The translations under genes were made by a program, and so were the position numbers. From Trichaptum fuscoviolaceum (Eukaryota > Basidiomycota > Agaricomycetes > Hymenochaetales > Trichaptaceae): 64,000 nucleotides of DNA. Below, piece by piece: positions 13,037 to 25,237 of the stretch (positions are counted from its first letter, which is position 1; every line of letters starts with the position of its first letter). Location of the stretch: contig CAJSYZ010000001.1 in assembly GCA_910574455.1 (NCBI GenBank), forward strand, positions 659,961 to 723,960, given 5' to 3'. Below the pieces are notes generated by a model. The model saw nothing but the letters and a program-made list of their open reading frames with translations. It was not told the DNA's origin and made no database searches.

Positions 13037-16000
13037 TGTTTGTTCGCGTCCTAAGACCAAATCCTTCCTACCGAAGGTTGCTTGGGAGGGGGGGGAACAA
13101 ATACGGAGAGAGGCTCCTGCGGGAGAGACGGAAGGGAGGGAGGGAGCAGGGGAGGGTGGGTACATATACTCTTACTTTCCTATGAGCAGCGCGCTGTCCC
13201 AGTCCCGCGCCATGGAAAAAGCAATAGTAAAAAAAGAAGATAAGCAGCAGGGCGTTGCACATGCTCACGCCGAAGGGAGAGGCGTGCATGAGAAGACGTG
13301 CGCTGTCAGCATCAGCTTGCACCCGGGCGTTGAGTGTCTTGCGATCTGCCCACGCCCGCCGCCAGTCCTCTGGTTTCTGCCACTCAATTTCAGTGTCCAC
13401 CGGCTCCATTTCTTTTGTTGTAGTTGTTGTGGGTCATCATCTGTCTTCGGGATCGTCAGGAAAGAAGACAATCTTTGATGTTTCATACACCTGCAGACTC
13501 CTCGCTTCCCAGCCCGATGTTCGATGTTCGATGTTCAGAAGAGCTGCTATAAGCAGATCTTACGCATGGCGGTGCGCAGAACTGGATAAAGTGCAAACAG
13601 AAGCTGCTGCAATAACCCGAGGTAGAACGTCCATAAATTTCGCACGCCTGCTAGAGCAGAGTCTGGTTGCCTTATCTGGCCTGTAATTCACCGCAGAGAG
13701 AGAGAGCAGCTCCTCCCGCCCCGCGGCACACGTGTCGCCCGTATTAATAGCAGCCAGCACACCGTATTGCGCGATAAGCTCGTCCTGTTCCTCTTTCCTG
13801 GACACACGCCTGCCCCGACGTGGGACTGCACCTGGCACTGGCAGGATGCAGAGCAATCAAGATACCTTCAGGTCGCCGTAGACTCGGTCACGGTGTCCAA
13901 GATATCGTAGATAGTACTATAAACATAGTTGGTTGATAAATTCTTGCGCTTTGATGACAGAAAAAACAAACTCGCGGTATTAAGCTGATCGCGCCGCACT
14001 CGCTTCAAGCCCATCGACGCCCGATGCCCGAGCGCCCCGGACACTTTACTTTTCATGCACACCATATGGGCACCGGTCAGGGAAAGATCATCGTCATCAA
14101 GATGATCATCCCCGTCCAGACTCTGCCCAGTGGTTTGAGATGGGTGGACGTAAAGCGAGCTTGTATCCAAGCGCCAGACAGGTCACAGAAGTATGTATCC
14201 ATTCGCCAAGCCAAGCCTGAGTTCCTTTTCGCATTTATTTTTTCTCCGTAAAGTGGGCTTCGCTGCCACTGGCAGTGTGGGGGAACGCGCTTCTGTGTCG
14301 CCGCACGTCAACGTCGGCTTGAACGCACCAACATCGTCCGACGTCCGTCGTCCGTCGTCCGCCGTTCCTTCCTTCCCAAGCTGCTGCAGATTATGTGTAT
14401 AAAGTTTACGGAACGATCCGCCCAAGGACTCGGACGTGGAGCCTCGAGCCTCGAGCCTCGACTTCCAGCTTCACCACTGGCACAGGTCAGCGATACCGTA
14501 ACCGTACCTGTACGTAAATCCCCTCTCTGGCAGTACACACACTGGCAGTAAATCCAGGTCTCGTGATCAGACCTCAAACTGCACCGACAGAACTGGCATC
14601 CCCCATCCACATTGGGCAGCACAGCAGAACACACGTCTGTGCCTGGTCGATGAGAAGCATCGTCCCAGTGCGGGCGCGGAGAAGCGAGTGGAGAGCGGAG
14701 AGTGGAGATTGAACACGTCCAACTGCCAGTGAGGACTAGAAGTAAGCGCCGGGAGCAGTAAGTAAGTTACTCGGTAGTATGCATTTTAGTCTACAGCACA
14801 ACAGAGATGAGTGAGTGAGCGAGTGAGCGAGCGAGCGACCAGATAGCTAAAATAGACGACCTATCCTATCCAATCCAATGCACATGCACATGCACAAACA
14901 TCCTCCGTCCCGCGTCCGCGTCCGCGTTCCTGCTCTTGTGCCTTTTTTTTTCCCGCGCGTCCAGGATCCAGATATCTCGATCCAGGAGACCTGACTGCAT
15001 GGCATTGCATGGGATAAGATGGGATGAAATGGGATGAGCCACAGGAGGCGGAACAGGACGGGCAGGGTAGGAGAGATGAGAGATGAGAGCTGAGACAAGA
15101 GACAAACGAGCAGGATCACAGATGGGTAGGAAGAGCAGGGCCGACAGCGCAACCCAGTTGACATATCGCCAGATAGACACAACAAAAATATAATATGACT
15201 GATAGACTGAGTGCCGACCACAAACATATGGACACTTGGGCGTATTCTCATCCAGGTGATAAGTCCCAAGTAAATCGATTGCAACACGCTTCGCGTTCGC
15301 AGCTGGTGCCGAGTCGTATGCAGTCTCAACATCAGGCTGATTTAAAGGGAATGAGCATGTCATCGAAGAGGGCATGCGTACGTATGATACGTACGTACAG
15401 TGCTCGCAGCAGGAAATATCCCTTGTGCCTGACGCCTGTAAGGTTTGGATATCCGACGTCTTAGCTCGGACTCCGATCTACAAGAAGCTCCCCCGTGCCG
15501 CCGGCGCCACTAGCCTGAGGGCTGAGGGCGCCCGTCGCTACAAGGTGTCGCTTGTCACCAGTGACCTCGAGATACGGATTCCAAGGCTCTGGGCCGCGCG
15601 CGAGACGACGGGAGAAGGGAGAAGGGAGAAGGGAGAGAGGTTCCAGGCCCTGATGATAAGATGGATCATCGCGTATAACTTCCGTATCTTCTCCAGAGTC
15701 CAGACGCCGACACGCGTAGGCGGAAGGGAGGGGGAGGAGAGGCGGGGGACGAAACCCACCGCCAACAACAACACCACCCACAATCGACCTCCTCCTAAAC
15801 GTCCCCGGCCAGACAGCAGCGTCGCTCGAAACCCCGAGTGTGTACTAGCGCAACCGGTCACATCGCCGCGCCTGCGGTGCCAGTGTCGAATGTTCGGGCC
15901 CGAGGAGGGTTAGGTATCGAGCGTAGACTGCTGACCGCCAGCCTCAGCCTGAGTAGATGAGAAGGCCAAGAAGCACCCCCTGCGAGACAGACTAAAAAAG

Positions 16001-18080
16001 AAAAAAGAAAACAAGGTTTTAGCTATCATGCATCCACACATGCCAGTGCGCGGCCAGCACCCGCCGCCCTCAGGTTCTCGGAAGGAACCTGTCAGAGAGA
16101 AAAAGAAGACAAGAAAAAAAGCTTATATTCGCGTTATCGCTGTTAGAGTATTGTAGCGTAGCAATGTGACACGTACATACACATATGTGTGATTCAGAAT
16201 TCTGCTTCTGCTTCTGAGAAGCACGGGCTGCACCATGTACCTCGATTTCACGCCGTTTCCCCCTGGCCCTCGCCCTCGATGAATGTCCCGAGTCTCATTT
16301 CTCCTGTCCACCTCCGACTCCACCTCCGACTCCGACGTTTCGGAGTGCTCTCATGGCTGTCCTTTTACCCTTCGCAGCCGCCGGGTCCGCGGTGGAGCAT
16401 GGCGTTCGTGAACGCACGCCCCTCTATTGCATGAAACGACCCTTCTTCCCTCTCCCTCTCACAGCACTCAGAAAGCGCAAGTCAGAGAGAGAGAGAGTGG
16501 AGGGCGGCGGCGCCAGTCAACTTGATGGCCAAGAAGTCAGAACGCGTCCCCGGGCCAAGAGTGCAAAGTTACGTGCGAGAGTCGGGGCCGATAGATGGAT
16601 GGATGGGTGGGTGGGTACGCCACGGGAAAGCGAGGATCAGGACGTCCGCGGAGCCGAGGCCAGCTGCGAAGAGAGATCATGGCATCAGTGTGAATACTGG
16701 ACCTGAGGGGACGACGAACGGCGCGAAAGTTTGGAAACAGCTTCAACTGCCTTCGTATGTGAGAAGGCACACGCGCCAGTTCTGCGGATGTCGATCGATG
16801 CCTTTGACCTTTGAACCTTCCGACAGCTTGGTAAACAACCCGCCCACTGCGCACTTCGCCATCATTCGCACAACTCGCCTCCGGCCCCTCATGCGCTTCG
16901 CACTTCCCTGCCCACTCGAGCTCACCCGGGCCCTCTCCGGGGGCTTGGATACAATGCGCATTCGCGTGTGTTGAAGTCACAGCGGCCACGATCTGTGTGT
17001 GTGTGCTCTTGCTTTCCGAGTCCGAGTCCGAGTCCGACTCTGTTCAAGATTTTTCAGCCCAGCAAGACGGGCTGAGCCATTCGAGTCGGATATTTATCTA
17101 GAGAATAGGTAGTTGACATTCGACATTCGACCATTGAAATGTCGGATGCAATGGTCATTGACAGTCTTGAAGCTGAGACTTTCTCGTGCATTGTGGTGTG
17201 CACTCTGCAGGGTAAGAAGGGCAAGGGCGATGGGTTGCCAGTGCGCAATGCGCAGTGTTTAGACGCCCCCAAGATTTGTATACATGTACTTCAACTCCGA
17301 CTCGGAGCCGGTTGCTGATGCTACTATGTAGTACCGTGACAGGCGCGCTGTGACATTTGCACGTGACTAGCGCGACATCTTGATCATTCGGATCCGGGCT
17401 CGGAGACACGCGTCTGCATCGGACGCTCGGACGCTCGGATGTATCTTCAAGTTCAGAGCGCTACCAACAACACCTCGCAGACGCGCTGCTCACTACCTCC
17501 TGACTTGTCCCGAGCGCAATGGATCGCATCGACCTCAAGGAGAAGCCGGTGCTGGTAGGCAGGCTTTCCAGTTTTGCAAATTGATTGATAGCCTGACTCA
17601 GGATACGGTCGCACCGTCGCAGTGTCCTTGACTTCCGCATACTTTGGATCTATGTACGACCAACGATCTCATCCAGGGATTCCCGAGTAATGCGATCGTT
17701 CCGCCGCCTCTCAGTTTCCGTTCTCCGGGTCGCGGGGCAGTGTGGCTTCGCGCTGTGTGGACCTGCGCAACCAAAACCACAACCACAATTGCCCACTCAT
17801 GTCTTTTGTCCCGGTTGTCTCGAGCCCCCTCATGGTGCTTCTTAACCACAGATCACCTCGCAGATACATATACCACTTCTATCTTCCATCTGCCATTCCA
17901 TTCCATCTCAATCTCAATCTCAATCTCGCTCTCGTCAACTAACAACACCACACCACACCTCGATCGTTTTTTTTTTGCTTCCGTCTGCGTTCTAACATCC
18001 CTTCATTCAATATCTTCTGCGCATCTCTCGTTTCATCTCAGCGCACTGTATATTCCACTCTCCTCCGAATCACGGTCCCG
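13037..18080. other. 5-kb gene-poor region
   Basis: This lies between the start of OPT paralogue 2 and the small gene at 18081. Frames here are short, show no protein-like composition and could not be joined into a splice chain. Simple motifs occur (repeated GAGCCTC near 14440 and GAGTCC near 17025). A pyrimidine-rich tract with repeated CAATCT precedes the gene at 18081 and may be part of its promoter. No tRNA or rRNA was recognised. Confidence 0.45.
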
Positions 18081-18689
18081 ATGTCCTCCCCATTGTCACT
18101 CTCCTCCCGATCCTCCTCGCGCTCGAGCTCGTTCTCGGACGTGTCGCGCTCGGACGAGCCGTGCCAGGCTGCTTTCGCTGTACGTCCGCCCACCAATCCA
18201 TCATTCCACCGAATCGTCAATTACTCATTTATAATACTTCACAGATAGGCGAAACGGTCTGGGCGCGCGTTGGGCCGACTTGGCACGTCGGGCTCGTCAT
18301 CTCGCCCGAGTACCAGAAGTCCTTCGCAGTACGTCCCTTTCCCTCCCTTCTCCCCTTCCCCCCTTCTCCCCTTCCTCTCCCCTTCCACCCTTCCACCTAT
18401 TACACATCCCATCCCATCCCCTCCAACTAACCCCCGTCCCACAAAGCCCTACCTCCCCACCGTCCGGACATGGGACATCGCGATCCTCTCCCCGGCGCAC
18501 CCCACAGGTGTGCACACGACCCCGCTCTCCCCCGCGCTCGGGCACCTGAAGCCCGCGACGCCCGCCGTGCTCGGCGTCCTCCAGCACGAGGGCCTCATCC
18601 CGCGCGCGTGGGTCTACGGCGCGCCCGAGGTGACGTGCCAGGTGTATGAGCTGCACAAGCGGCTCGGCGCGGCGGGCATACCTTTCTGA
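18081..18689 (+). CDS. small protein of unknown function
   Basis: Three exons, 18081-18179, 18245-18328 and 18447-18689, join in phase 0 to 141 residues; the donors are GTACGT. The first exon is almost all Ser/Arg and low in complexity. The second encodes a compact stretch reading VWARVGPTWHVGLV, which faintly recalls the beta-barrel start of PWWP or Tudor-like domains, but it is too short to assign. The third contains APEVTCQVYELHKRLG near the end. No signal peptide or membrane segment is visible. It converges with the nuclease gene downstream, the two stops being 378 bases apart. Confidence 0.72.
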
Positions 18690-19067
18690 GCCCGGGCCCC
18701 GACCTCTGTCTGCCCATTCGACCCATCATTTTTCAAAGAAAGCGATACTTGCAAGTGAACGACCTCTTACGATTACGATTACGATTACGATTACGAACGT
18801 GATACCCCCTTCCCGACCACGCACTCATTGTTATGTTTTATCGTGGGCTGGTCCTTTGGTAACTTTTCTACTCTGGGATCCATTTGTTGTAGCGCTACCC
18901 ACCAGTGTAACCAATATTCAGAATGTCTTGCATCCAATATGACTGTATACATGTAGAGGTCGTTGAGCACACCTCGAGATGTACAACCTACATGCGAGTC
19001 TACCTTGAGCCAAAAATCCTTCCCTAACTTTGTAAGAACGCACGTAACATACATTTATATTCGCAGG

Positions 19068-20365
19068 TTACCTCCCCTTAAACCAGTCCAGCCACCCGCG
19101 CTTCTCCGGCGACCTTCCCGCAGCTTTCTCGTCCGCAGCAAAAAACTCCGTCTTCGGCGCCTGAGCACCGGCAGCGTGTCGTCGTTTATACTCCGCAGGA
19201 GACTCGCTCGGCGCACCCGAGGCCCACTGCCCACGACGCGCAGCCCTGTTTCCGATTTAAAATGTTCAGGTCATACGAAAACAAGGAGAAGTGGGGTATA
19301 CGACTAACTTCGCTTTGGCTTCGAGCTCGAGGAAGTGCTCCTTGCCCCATTTGCCGTAGACGGCCCCGGCCTGCTCGTACGTCACCGCCCAGCCGTCCCG
19401 CAGCATCTCGAGCGACAGACACCGCCCGAACCGGGGTGTCAGAAACGCAGGCAGGAAGCGCGGTGGGAGCATCGGGATGGCGACCTAGGAAGAGAGGAAG
19501 GGCAAGGGAGAAGGGAAAGGATAAAAGAAGAAGTTAGATCGAGTGAAGTCTTCATGTTTGTATACCTTTGACAGTGCGGCGGTGAGAGGGTGTTATAGAC
19601 TTACGACGCGAGAATATTGGTCCCGGGAGATGAGCTGACAGTACACCGTCCTCCCTTCGACTTTGCCCTTCAGCCACGCAAGCGCGTCCTCTGCAAACGG
19701 CTGTGCGGGCTTCCCGAAATGCGCCGCCTGTTTAGAGTAGATGGGCAAAGTGTGGATGATGAGTTGGTTTTGTCGATAATGAGGAACAATTGACACGCAC
19801 TTCGGGTGCATCAATGCCCGCCATTCGGATGTGCAGCGTCCGGTCCTTGAGGTCTAAACACGACACGATCAATCTGCACCCTTAATGAATGCAAAATCAA
19901 CACGATACCTCTCGACTTCGAAGGCACGAATCGCATTTTCAGCGGCAGCCTCCATCCAAGCCCGGGCGTATGGTACAGCCGAAAGTTGTCTGCATCTCCT
20001 ACACTTCCCAGCCCATCAGCCCACCTTCATCGTTCGACGTCGACGCTCCATGCGCACCTTGTCACCACACCCTTGATCCACCGCCGCCGCGCGAACACGT
20101 CCGGCGTGATCCAGTCCGCGCTCGGGAAGCGGCGGTAGTAGCGCTTGTGGATGCGCGCCGCCGCGAGCGTCGATGCGGAGCCCAGGAGGAACGCAGCCAG
20201 CGCGAGCGACTCGGGTGGTTGGGCCAGCAGAGCGTCGTATGAGCGCTTCACCTTCTGCGCGAACGTCTCATCGTGGACACTGTCGTTTGAACGCCAGCTA
20301 GAGTCGGAGCTCGAGTTCGCGGAGGTAGATGGTTCGGAATCGGACAACCAATTTTGCAGCTGCAT
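19068..20365 (-). CDS. LCL3: LCL3-like membrane-anchored thermonuclease (SNase fold)
   Basis: Six exons, 20058-20365, 19909-20003, 19801-19853, 19605-19727, 19309-19484 and 19068-19245, give 310 residues with consistent phases. A single hydrophobic segment (SLALAAFLLGSASTLAAA) near residue 55 is followed by basic residues, as in fungal LCL3 proteins, which are annotated as mitochondrial membrane endonucleases. The staphylococcal-nuclease core follows: GDADNFRLYHTPG, then IRMAGIDAPE, then a GRTVYCQL segment and DQYSRVV carrying the usual catalytic Arg and Glu region. The family cuts nucleic acids in a Ca-dependent way. Length fits the family. Assignment to LCL3 rests on layout and motifs; the biological role is not known from sequence. 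Confidence 0.86.
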
Positions 20366-20564
20366 ATCTAGCCAGGTCGTAGTAATTGTTCGTTTGTTTC
20401 ACTCCCGGGAGCTCCTTTCCTCGAAGAAAAGTCAGGTACGACATCAGGAAAAAAGCAAAAAAGTGCCAGCAGATTCCTAGACTCGTGTCCAGTAGTTACA
20501 TGTGAATGTAACGACTGGATTTACTCAATCAGGAAGTAGTACAGTCACCTGATATCCATCCGTA

Positions 20565-20672
20565 CATCAGGGAAACTACTTTCTGCTGAAAGTGACTTAA
20601 GTGTTACTTAAACGTCCTGAGAGACTGAAGTCTTAAATAAGGCAAGCTTCACTTATTCATGCATGTCCTCCC
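20565..20672. repeat. dispersed repeat, copy A
   Basis: About 105 bases beginning CATCAGGGAAACTAC recur with a few changes at 62852-62958 in the same orientation, over 42 kb away. The rest of 20366-21231 contains no recognisable gene. Confidence 0.85.
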
Positions 20673-21231
20673 ATTATTCAGGACAAGTTGGCTGAAATAA
20701 GTGCGGGCTGGCTTAAATAAGGAAAGATGGCTGAATCAGTGCTCTAAGTGTTTCAGGCATTCAGCACCCCAGTGCTCCAGTGTATCATCCTTTAATTACA
20801 GCAGTAGACAAGTGTTGTAAGACGAATTGCAGTGCTCAAGAGTCTAAGTGCATAAGAACGATCCAAGTATTTCATTGCATCAGAAATATATAAGACAACA
20901 TTATGTAGCTATCAGTGCCTCAGCGTTCAAGTACATCAGTCATTTACGCAAGACTAAGCATAGCAGTCGCTATCATGGGATCCGCCACGACATTATCCTG
21001 AACCTCTTCCGTGATGGGCAGTGGCAGGCCACATTTCGCTGCCGTGCCTTTGTTTCTACTGGTACGCCAAAGAACATGCAGAATTGAAGACTGCTCTGCG
21101 AGTCGATGGTAATATAATGTTGAGCGCACGGACAGAAACGAAAAGAAGAGGCTCACTAGTGATCGATTTGCCCTTAGAAGTCTACACAGTCCGTAGCCGA
21201 ATCCCATTTTGAAGCGTCGTCCTCCTCATGA

Positions 21232-21352
21232 TCACCATCTCCACCTAAATCCTTGTCCTTGTCCTCGCCCTCGTCCTCGCCCCTCGCCCTCGCCCTCGCC
21301 CTCGCCCTCGCCCTCGCCCTCGCCCTCGCCCTCGCCCTCGCCCTCGCCCTCG

Positions 21353-21386
<34 letters not shown>

Positions 21387-24047
21387 TGCCCTTGCCCTCG
21401 CCTTCGCCCTCGCCCTCGTCCTCGTCCTCGCCCTCGCCGTCGTCATCGCCCTCACACTCAATCTTGTCAACTCCCTCGTCCCCGCTCTCACTCAGGTTGT
21501 CGTCACCCTCAGCATTAGCATGCTCGTCCTCTGCATCACCTTCCACCTCGCCTCTATACTCAGCCACCTCACGCTCTTCGCCCTTATCATCGGTTCCGTC
21601 GGTTCCGTCTTCCCAATTATCAGCGTCTTCGTCATACGCTTTTTCGCAGGTCGAATCTGCATCTATAACGTCAAAATACAAGGAGAAGTCCCTGCCAGTG
21701 ATACCCGATCCAACAAGTTCGGTGTTCTTTCTCGTATCGATATCTGTACTGGCATCGTAAGCTAGGAGGCGGGATCGAACCTTTTCCCAGTTTGATTCAG
21801 TGAAGAAAGAGGGATTCGACAACAAGTTAACATAGTCGTCCGTATGAGGCTGCCACAGAGCGCTAGTGAAATACCACTCAGCGCCGCCAAGTTCTTCTTT
21901 GATATTTTGCAACCGAGCCACCTGTTTATCAATGGCAACCTTGACCTATCCATGAGAAGATCAGCGAATAAGGACAATATAAGTACTGAAAAAAATAGAT
22001 ACCGCTGTTGCCGCAAGGGCGAGGGCACCGATAGGCTTTCCTATGGTGTTTCTGTCCAGTATTTTATGCCGACCCATGGCCAATACAATGTGTACGGACA
22101 ACACTGAGACCACAAGGTCAGAGCAGAACAGTCCTTGCTTCTGTACATTTAGGGTCAATGCATGGACACAAAATGCGACAATAAATACTCTTTTACTTAC
22201 CCTCTCCATACTATACCAGCTTTCCCATAGAAACGGTTCGGCTTTCTTCTTGTCAACTAGCGACTGCAACGTCTTCACAATTGCTTCGTTTTGCATTGAT
22301 TTTGATTGTTCGCCGCTGATAAAACTTGCAACTGATTGCTCAGCTTTCTCAAAAAGTTTCTTGCGCCAGCTATCAGAGCATGTCTGGGCCACCTGAAATA
22401 CAAGGATCGCATCTCAATTTGGTAAAGGTGACTTGGAGATAAGTTAGATTGACTCAACTAGAGAACAGATATCGGCGAACTGAGTTTCGTAACTGAATTC
22501 CACAGAATCAAACACTTTCCCCCACAGTGAGCTGATGAGCTTATTGTCCGGAGTTTGCCATGGTGTGACGGACTTTCCAACTGCGCGAAATAGTGAAGGT
22601 AATAGAATATGAGTCCATCCTGCCTGAGTACCGGGAGGGAGACACTGGTTCGTCGCCCTTTTCCTGCCTGGCACGCAAGATCCTTCCCTTCCTTCATTTT
22701 GATCCTTGTCCTCAAGTCCCACTGATGTCTGCATATAAGTAAATCAGCAAAATATGTCATAGAAATGAATTTGATTCGACAAACTGAGCTAGTAGTCCGA
22801 GAGACTTTGCGATGACCTTGATAAGCCCCAGTCACTAACACTTCGGGTCCGGGGGTGCAGGATGCTCTCTTCATTGCAAGCGACGGTGCTCGAGGTGCTA
22901 ACGACATCTTTCGACCACCAGACTATTAAGAAAAGAAGGTGAATGCTCACATTTAGAGTGTATCAATCGACTCTCACTTACTTCATTATCAGCCACCAGC
23001 GACTGCCTCTTTCGATTAGAGGTAGCGGATCCAATCTCCGGCTGCAACACGTCAGAAAGCTGTTATCCATGGCAAGTGAGCAGCTCGAAAAGAAGCACTT
23101 ACTATCGTATCGGCCTCAGGCCGATAAGGAATATCAGAGGGGTTCCTCTTCTTACTCGAGTCCTTTCCGCCCGATCAGATACGAACTTAAAATGCCGGTT
23201 TCATAGAATTGACACTTACTGTGGCACCGGCCTGTGTGTCCATGTCAATCAACAATGACTTCTTGATCTTGACAGTCTTATTAGCCTATTGAGATGGTTT
23301 AAATTAAGTAAACATAAAATGAAGGAATTCATTGCACGTGAAGGTAGAAGAATTACCACATTAACCTGAGAGTCAGTGTCTGGTGGCGACTTCCTCTTTC
23401 CGTTCTTTCTGACTGTGGTGTCCTATTCATATGCACACATTAGCGATCGACTCGGAGTGAAGAAGGAAACGAATAGTTGCTACAGGAGAGCACCGGAAGT
23501 GAGCCTACGGTGCATCGACGCTCACACATACCTGTACACGGGGTTCCAAGGCTAGTGGTTGCACCTTACAACCATAGATAAGGGGGGAATGAGAGAAGTT
23601 GAAATAAGATAGACTTACCGGTGCGCTAAGCTGCGAGATGGCAGCCCTCTTGTTTGCATCCTATGCAAATACCAGTTCAGTAAGCAATGAAGGAAGGATG
23701 TACCGTGAAGATCACCTCTGGTACTCACCTGTCCACCTGGTTTCATCTCGTTGTTCTTATCCTCGAGTACGGGAAGGGATTGCTCAGAAGATTGAAAAAT
23801 GTAAAATGATATGACATCGCTTACCGTTGAAACGTGCGACCCGGAAAGAGTGTCACGCAACAACTTCCTTTTCTTCGAGATGAGGTTGCTGCCTCCATCC
23901 TGTTCATGACACGGCAGGTGGCAGATAAATAATAACGAAGGGATATGAACAAACGGTCATGGAGTAACTGACGTGAATCGAACAGTAATAAGTTGGACTC
24001 ACACAAGCTTGAGCCGGCCGTATTAGCCTCTTCGAATTGCTTCCGCC
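21232..24047 (-). CDS. unknown protein with an array of short phase-0 exons and an acidic Glu/Gly tail (5' end not found)
   Basis: A chain of exons can be read on the minus strand: 24003-24047, 23825-23899, 23729-23761, 23619-23660, 23532-23564, 23366-23422, 23220-23285, 23103-23162, 22982-23041, 22842-22922, 22459-22728, 22201-22392, 22003-22140 and 21232-21945. Every internal exon is a multiple of three and every intron is phase 0. The short exons encode Lys/Arg-rich pieces such as SKKRKLL and SSKKRN, resembling nuclear-localisation signals. Then comes a helix-rich region (WGKVFDSVEF to KQVARLQNIKEELGG) with a hydrophobic stretch around GALALAATA. The end is an acidic Asp/Glu tail running into an (EG)n repeat. 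The family is not recognised. The start codon lies upstream of 24047 or has been lost to the repeats there. Confidence 0.6.
21283..21366. repeat. (CTCGCC)n hexanucleotide array
   Basis: Fourteen perfect tandem CTCGCC units sit within a longer degenerate tract (about 21246-21480). On the minus strand the array encodes the Glu-Gly repeat tail of the gene above. Because the unit is six bases, unit gain or loss keeps the frame. Confidence 0.95.
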
Positions 24048-24052
24048 CTATA

Positions 24053-24298
24053 AGAGGCGTACCAGCCAATCCAGTATTACCAAGTCCAGTAACTACTGCA
24101 AAGACGTGGGGTAAATCAGAGCAGTAATTATTCCACGTAGAAATAATACCCAAGTAATACAAACTGGTAATACCAAATAGCGTGGTAACAAATACAAAAT
24201 ATAAGTGAACAACACAAACGTGACTCGAACTTGCGACTCTATAAAAGCCTAAACCGGAAACATTCAAATACGACATATTAACCACTACACTAAGGGGG
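24053..24298 (-). repeat. tRNA-headed SINE-like element, left copy
   Basis: Read on the minus strand from about 24298, a polymerase III A-box-like word (TAGTGTAGTGG) is followed some 55 bases later by a B-box-like word (AGTTCGAGTC), then GTTCAC. Its tail contains CCACGTCTTTGCAGTAGTTA and is closely matched by the right copy in inverted orientation. It does not fold as a standard tRNA, so it is called a tRNA-derived SINE. Confidence 0.55.
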
Positions 24299-24324
24299 AT
24301 TATGTATATTCTCAACACTAAGCC

Positions 24325-24460
24325 TAACAACCCTAACTACCTATCTACCCTAACCCTTACCCAAACCCTAACTCCTAACTATGGGGGGCAGAGCCCCCCA
24401 AACCCCCCACTAACCCTTAAATAACCCTAACAATAACCCTAACAATAACCCTAACTCCTT
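24325..24460. repeat. interstitial telomere-like CCCTAA repeats
   Basis: At least six CCCTAA motifs, all in the same orientation, are spread over this tract between the heads of the two SINE-like copies. Two GC-rich hairpins interrupt or follow them (about 24383-24399 and 24461-24475). The spacing is irregular, so this is not a functional telomere end. Confidence 0.7.
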
Positions 24461-24499
24461 GCGGGGCTGCGCCCCGTTGGGACAGTATATAATTACTAA

Positions 24500-24745
24500 G
24501 TGAGGCAAGGTAGTATAAGCCTCAGTAGTCTAGTTGACTTGAGCGCGGCTTCTCTTTATGGTAATTCTTATTCTGACGCGGGTCGTGTGTTCGAATCTCG
24601 TTCTCGTTCACTTTTGATTATTTATTATTGCTTCTCTAAGTTACTTCACGGAATATTTACTGCGTAAAATTACTCCACGTCTTTGCAGTAGTTAGTGGCT
24701 TTGGTAAAACTGGAGCTGCTGGTACTGGTGCCTATAAACAAGTTA
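24500..24745 (+). repeat. tRNA-headed SINE-like element, right copy
   Basis: The A-box-like TAGTCTAGTTG near 24527 and the B-box-like GTGTTCGAATC near 24588 are followed by GTTCAC. The tail (about 24640-24745) matches the inverted tail of the left copy, including CCACGTCTTTGCAGTAGTTA and TTGGTAA. The copies point away from each other. Confidence 0.55.
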
Positions 24746-25237
24746 TTCAGACTGCACTTGCCATTCTAATGCTCCGTCAACTCACAACATTTGATTCCGA
24801 ATCGACAAGATGTGCTTTCTGTTGCACGCTGATTGTGCTATCTTTTACACCATGATAGCTTGTAAGGGTGATTGTTTCTCCTTCATCCTCCCAGGGACTT
24901 AAGTTTTCATCATCTGGCAATGAAATGATGTGTCTGGTGTAGCTTTGCGTCAGCAAGGCTCATAATACAGTGGTAGCAAAGACAAAAGCGTCAATGTTGC
25001 AGGTGAAGGACTTCCAAGTTGGGTCTCGGCCTGCCAGTGGCGGGAGCGTCACACTGGCAGTCACTGCCTGCGTACTCACTCACTGCCACTGCAGTGACAG
25101 TGGCAGGCTCATTAGTAATCTAGTAGTCGGGATGATGTTTAATAATTGAGTCTAAATCAAGCTTCGCACTCACCATTACATCGACTTGACAGTACCAGAT
25201 ACTGATTCAGACGCAATGCAAGATTCAAACTTCAAAC
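24746..25237. other. intergenic stretch with short palindromic words
   Basis: No gene was seen. Around 25030-25110 the sequence is packed with variants of TGCCAGTGGCA and CACTGCAGTG, the same words that fill the intergenic regions of the 40-58 kb cluster. Confidence 0.5.

Noticed and set aside
17644..18234. A 196-codon plus-strand frame overlapping the gene at 18081
   Set aside because: It is Ser/Thr/His-rich, crosses the first intron and is out of frame with the conserved exon chain.
21283..21366. A CRISPR-like array
   Set aside because: The units are contiguous hexanucleotides without spacers, in a eukaryotic genome.
21209..21765. Two long plus-strand frames of Pro-Ser or Ala-Leu repeats
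   Set aside because: They only read the hexanucleotide array and its acidic-coding flank from the wrong strand.
21768..21792. A perfect-looking B-box (GGTTCGATCCC) on the minus strand
   Set aside because: It lies inside a coding exon and has no matching A-box at tRNA distance.
24210..24300. A possible functional tRNA gene
   Set aside because: A-box and B-box words are present, but the acceptor and anticodon stems do not pair. A tRNA-derived SINE fits better.
24325..24460. A true telomere or chromosome end
   Set aside because: The repeats are few, irregularly spaced and flanked by about 24 kb and 39 kb of ordinary sequence.
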